Below, piece by piece: positions 61,753 through 64,000 of a stretch of DNA of 64,000 nt (positions within the stretch are counted from its first letter, which is position 1; each line of letters opens with the position of its first letter). A program made the position numbers and the translations under genes. Below the pieces are notes generated by a model. The model saw only the letters and a list, made by a program, of their open reading frames with translations, did not search any database and had not been told where the DNA came from. Source of the DNA: Acidobacteriaceae bacterium TAA 166 (GTDB lineage: Bacteria > Acidobacteriota > Terriglobia > Terriglobales > Acidobacteriaceae); the NCBI GenBank assembly GCA_000421065.1, contig ATWD01000001.1:3278001-3342000 (forward strand), in the 5' to 3' direction.

Positions 61753-62814
61753 CTAGCTTTGAGAGGTAGTAAGCGCGGCTTCGATTCCGGAGTTGACTTC
61801 GGCGAAGGCAAACTCCGCCGCAACGCGGATGCCGTTCATCACAGCTCGCTCATTCGAGGAGCCGTGGCCGATGATGCAGACTCCGCGCACGCCGAGCAGA
61901 GGAACGCCGCCGTACTCGGAGTAGTCGAGGCGCTTTTTGAAGTCGGTGAAGGCGCGGCGGGAGAGCAGGGCTCCGACCTGCGAGGTAACGGTGGATTTGA
62001 GGGACTCGCGCAGGGAGGTAGTGACGAGCTTGGCGATCCCCTCGGAGGTCTTGAGCGCGACGTTGCCGACGAAGCCGTCGCAGACGATGACATCGCAGCT
62101 GCCGTTGTAGATGTCGCGGCCTTCGACGTTGCCCACGAAGTTGATTCCGGGAACGACACGCAGCAGGGGAAGGGTGTCGCGGGTCAAGGCATTGCCCTTG
62201 GAGTCCTCTTCTCCGATGGAGAGCAGGCCGACGCGGGGATTCTGGACCTTGAGCACATTCTGAGCGTAGATATGGCCCATGACGGCGTACTGGACGAGGT
62301 TATCGGGGTCGGAGTCGACGTTGGCTCCGACGTCGAGCAGGAGCGCGGGAGTTCCCTTCGTCGTGGGGACGGTGCTGGCCAGGGCGGGGCGGTCGACCCC
62401 GGAGAGCATGCCGAGCACCATCTTGGCGGTGGCCATGGCGGCCCCGGTGTTTCCCGCAGTGAAAAAGGCAGCGGCCTTGCCCGGACCGGAGGGAGCGGGG
62501 TGTTCGCGGGAGATGCGGGTAGCCAGCCCCTCGCGCACCATCTTGAGGCCGACGCGCATGGAGGAGTCGCGCTTGGCGCGGACGGCCTGGGCAGCCTTGT
62601 CGTCCATCCGGATCCACTCGGAGGCCGGAGTGATGAAGACGGGGAGGTGCTTCTGGTGCTGCATGTGCTGGCGGAGGATGGGACGCAGGATCTCTTCCGG
62701 CCCCACTAGGTGAACCCGGAGGTCGTAGTGGCGCGCAGCCAGAATGGCCCCGCGAATCTCAGGATCGGGGGCCTTGTCGGAACCCATCGCGTCAACGACG
62801 ATGTCGATCGGCAT
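61753..62814 (-). CDS. plsX: Phosphate acyltransferase PlsX
   Basis: A 353-residue enzyme that makes acyl-phosphate from acyl-ACP and phosphate, used by PlsY for phospholipid synthesis. It begins DIVVDAMGSDKAPDPEIRGA and has AFFTAGNTGAAMATAKMVLG, LLSIGEEDSKGNALT and the C-terminal YGGVPLLGVRGVCIIGHGSS, all diagnostic. Length is normal. It follows rpmF (36 bp) and DUF177, the common YceD-rpmF-plsX order, but fabH does not follow: the response regulator operon comes next, behind a terminator. Confidence 0.96.
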   Translation of the reverse strand: MPIDIVVDAMGSDKAPDPEIRGAILAARHYDLRVHLVGPEEILRPILRQHMQHQKHLPVFITPASEWIRMDDKAAQAVRAKRDSSMRVGLKMVREGLATRISREHPAPSGPGKAAAFFTAGNTGAAMATAKMVLGMLSGVDRPALASTVPTTKGTPALLLDVGANVDSDPDNLVQYAVMGHIYAQNVLKVQNPRVGLLSIGEEDSKGNALTRDTLPLLRVVPGINFVGNVEGRDIYNGSCDVIVCDGFVGNVALKTSEGIAKLVTTSLRESLKSTVTSQVGALLSRRAFTDFKKRLDYSEYGGVPLLGVRGVCIIGHGSSNERAVMNGIRVAAEFAFAEVNSGIEAALTTSQS

Positions 62815-62849
62815 CAGGCAACGATAACAGGTTTCTTCTTGATGGAGAG

Positions 62850-63035
62850 TTAGTTAGCTTCCTTGACGGCCAGCACGTTGCGACCCTTGTAGGTCCCGCA
62901 CTTGCGGCAGGCGCGATGGGGCAGCTTGCGCTCGTGGCAGTTCGGGCACTCGGAGAGTCCGGCGGGGGTGAGGAAGTCATGGCTGCGGCGCTTGGCGGTG
63001 CGCTGCTTGGAGTGGCGCCGTTTCGGATTAGGCAT
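62850..63035 (-). CDS. rpmF: 50S ribosomal protein L32
   Basis: A 61-residue L32: MPNPKRRHSKQRTAKRRSHD at the start and a C-terminal zinc ribbon with CPNCHERKLPHRACRKCG. It is therefore a zinc-binding (C+) version. AAGGGA precedes the ATG at 63035. It sits between DUF177 and plsX. Confidence 0.95.
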   Translation of the reverse strand: MPNPKRRHSKQRTAKRRSHDFLTPAGLSECPNCHERKLPHRACRKCGTYKGRNVLAVKEAN

Positions 63036-63098
63036 TTCAGTATCCCTTTCGATCGCCCGCGCCCGGCTGGTGCGGGGAACGGAGCAGAAAGCTTGAAA

Positions 63099-63668
63099 TT
63101 AGTGCTTGACCTCGATCTTGTCAGCCAGACCCGCCAGAGCATTCCAACGCGGGTCAGACGGAATCTGTCCGCAGGAGCAGGTTGCGAGGTTCTGGTTCTG
63201 ACCGCAGCGAGGGCAGAGGCCCTTGCAGTCCGGCTTGCAGAGGGTTCGGGGTGGCAGGGACAACAACACCTGCTCGCGCACGACGTCCTCAAGCAAAAGA
63301 CCGCTTTCCTCATAATACCCGATTTCGGTCTCGTCGGGGGTGATGGAATGCTCTCCGAACTCACTATCTGCCTCGACCGGGCGGAAGATGAGGTCGAACT
63401 CGCCGGAGAGGAACTGAGGAACGGGATCGACGCAACGGGCGCAGAGGACCTCGAACTCGCCCTGGTACGACGCCCGAAGGCGGATGTCGTTAACCTGAGA
63501 GAGAACGCCGCGCTCTTCGCTACGGTGCTCGATCAGGAGATCGGCCTGTCCTTTAACCGGCAGAGGAGAGACCTGGCGGGTGTCGGGGCCGTATTCGAGC
63601 GTTCCGGGAGCGATCGTTTCGTCGATCTCGAGGGGCTCGTCGAAGAGTTGGACTGGGGTAATGAGCAC
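63099..63668 (-). CDS. YceD/DUF177 family protein
   Basis: A 189-residue DUF177 protein, a family linked to 23S rRNA accumulation and usually encoded before rpmF. It has the signature ASYQGEFEVLCARCVDPVPQ, an acidic centre, and a C-terminal cysteine cluster CKPDCKGLCPRCGQNQNLATCSCG that forms a zinc site. A GTG at 63668 is the start (no ATG in frame). It is separated from rpmF by 63 bp. Upstream are only repeat copy C and the window edge. Confidence 0.92.
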   Translation of the reverse strand: MLITPVQLFDEPLEIDETIAPGTLEYGPDTRQVSPLPVKGQADLLIEHRSEERGVLSQVNDIRLRASYQGEFEVLCARCVDPVPQFLSGEFDLIFRPVEADSEFGEHSITPDETEIGYYEESGLLLEDVVREQVLLSLPPRTLCKPDCKGLCPRCGQNQNLATCSCGQIPSDPRWNALAGLADKIEVKH

Positions 63669-63708
63669 AGTTTAAGCGTAGGACTTTGGGAGGGTGGGGT
63701 CAAATGCA

Positions 63709-63892
63709 GGCGCTGCCGCGCGGGCGTCCTACGCGGACGGCGCCCACTTCGTGGGTGTATACCGGCTTCGCCGCAGGCCTTCCTCCAGTCGGCACAAAGA
63801 TTCTTCAAGCGACCAACGGGAGCCGCGACCCGAAGGGGATATACACGTCACGAAGGGTGCGCTCCACGCGCAGTGGGCCCAGTCGGCAGGCC
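63709..63892. repeat. Palindromic intergenic repeat, copy C
   Basis: A 184 bp element aligned with copies A and B over its whole length and in the same orientation. It is the most diverged: the left middle arm reads GGCGCCCACTTCGTGGG. The right half keeps GACCAACGGGAGCC, CGAAGGG, CACGTCACGAAGG and CGCGCAGTGGGCCC. The ends are GGCGCTGCCGCG... and ...CGGCAGGCC. It is 40 bp upstream of the DUF177 start, so again 5' of a minus-strand gene. Confidence 0.8.
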
Positions 63893-63906
63893 AGAATCTT
63901 CTCTCG

Positions 63907-63949
63907 GCACCAGATGAAGTGTCATGTGAAAAAGTTTCTCATTTGGTGC
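63907..63949. promoter_or_regulatory. Imperfect palindrome near the right edge
   Basis: GCACCAGATGA (63907-63917) and TCATTTGGTGC (about 63939-63949) are complementary apart from one base. It lies in an AT-richer stretch beyond repeat copy C. It could be an operator for a gene beyond the edge or for the DUF177 unit; nothing more can be said. Confidence 0.25.
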
Positions 63950-64000
63950 AGACAAGTTTGGGCCAAGTGTTTTAGTGTGGTGCGAATGAGATCCAGAGGG

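Overview
The window looks like a chromosomal segment of an acidobacterium of the Terriglobia type (Granulicella/Edaphobacter/Terriglobus-like). This is inferred from gene content: a TonB-dependent receptor with an N-terminal Cna-B/carboxypeptidase-regulatory domain, a large orphan MacB/FtsX permease of the acidobacterial ADOP type, a winged-helix regulator with a single membrane span, a PEP-CTERM protein, and moderately GC-rich DNA. No plasmid or phage backbone is visible.

Layout. 0-6.6 kb: start of a formate dehydrogenase alpha subunit (cut by the left edge), a DUF72 protein, a family 2 glycosyltransferase, a flavin amine oxidase, a small BON/LysM-type protein, a YidB-like protein, RidA and ribosomal protein L28. 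6.6-14.1 kb: a membrane-anchored wHTH regulator divergent from a TonB-dependent receptor, a DUF218 (YdcF-like) protein, an S1/P1-type nuclease and a basic AT-hook-like protein. 14.1-20.7 kb: a hydrolase and a five-gene minus-strand run (MFS exporter, SDR, SRPBCC, zinc alcohol dehydrogenase, SDR). 21-22.6 kb: a decayed pitA phosphate permease and a SYLF lipid-binding protein. 22.8-28.5 kb: a glycerol locus, glpK-glpD transcribed leftward and an OprB-type porin plus glpF rightward. 28.5-35.4 kb: a ctaG remnant, hflX, an exported unknown, a second MFS exporter, a frameshifted SRPBCC gene, a DUF892 protein, and the remnant of a serine recombinase running into a tRNA-Pro. 35.4-45.4 kb: rnr, exported unknowns, a beta-propeller lactonase-like protein, a PEP-CTERM mini-protein, a MliC-like inhibitor and a cluster of hairpin repeats. 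45.4-56.7 kb: glmS, DUF3300, VOC and cupin proteins, the ADOP permease divergent from a GtaA-like glutaminase, a WaaE-like glycosyltransferase and an NmrA-like protein. 56.7-61.6 kb: a tightly overlapping operon of response regulator, histidine kinase, outer-membrane beta-barrel and exported cupredoxin. 61.7-64 kb: DUF177-rpmF-plsX.

Two things stand out. First, a palindromic repeat of about 185-220 bp occurs as three full copies (4.3, 47.6 and 63.7 kb), all in the same orientation and all just upstream of a minus-strand gene. Degraded single ends lie in two convergent gaps, and a second hairpin repeat is clustered at 43.4-44.4 kb. Second, at least six accessory genes carry frameshifts (pitA, ctaG, SRPBCC, SnoaL, PEP-CTERM, recombinase) and one has a probable in-frame TGA, while long housekeeping genes such as rnr, glmS, hflX, glpD/K and plsX are intact. 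That suggests real gene decay, although several single-base lesions sit in homopolymers and could be sequencing errors.

The best candidate for a little-described functional unit is the four-gene RR-HK-barrel-cupredoxin operon.
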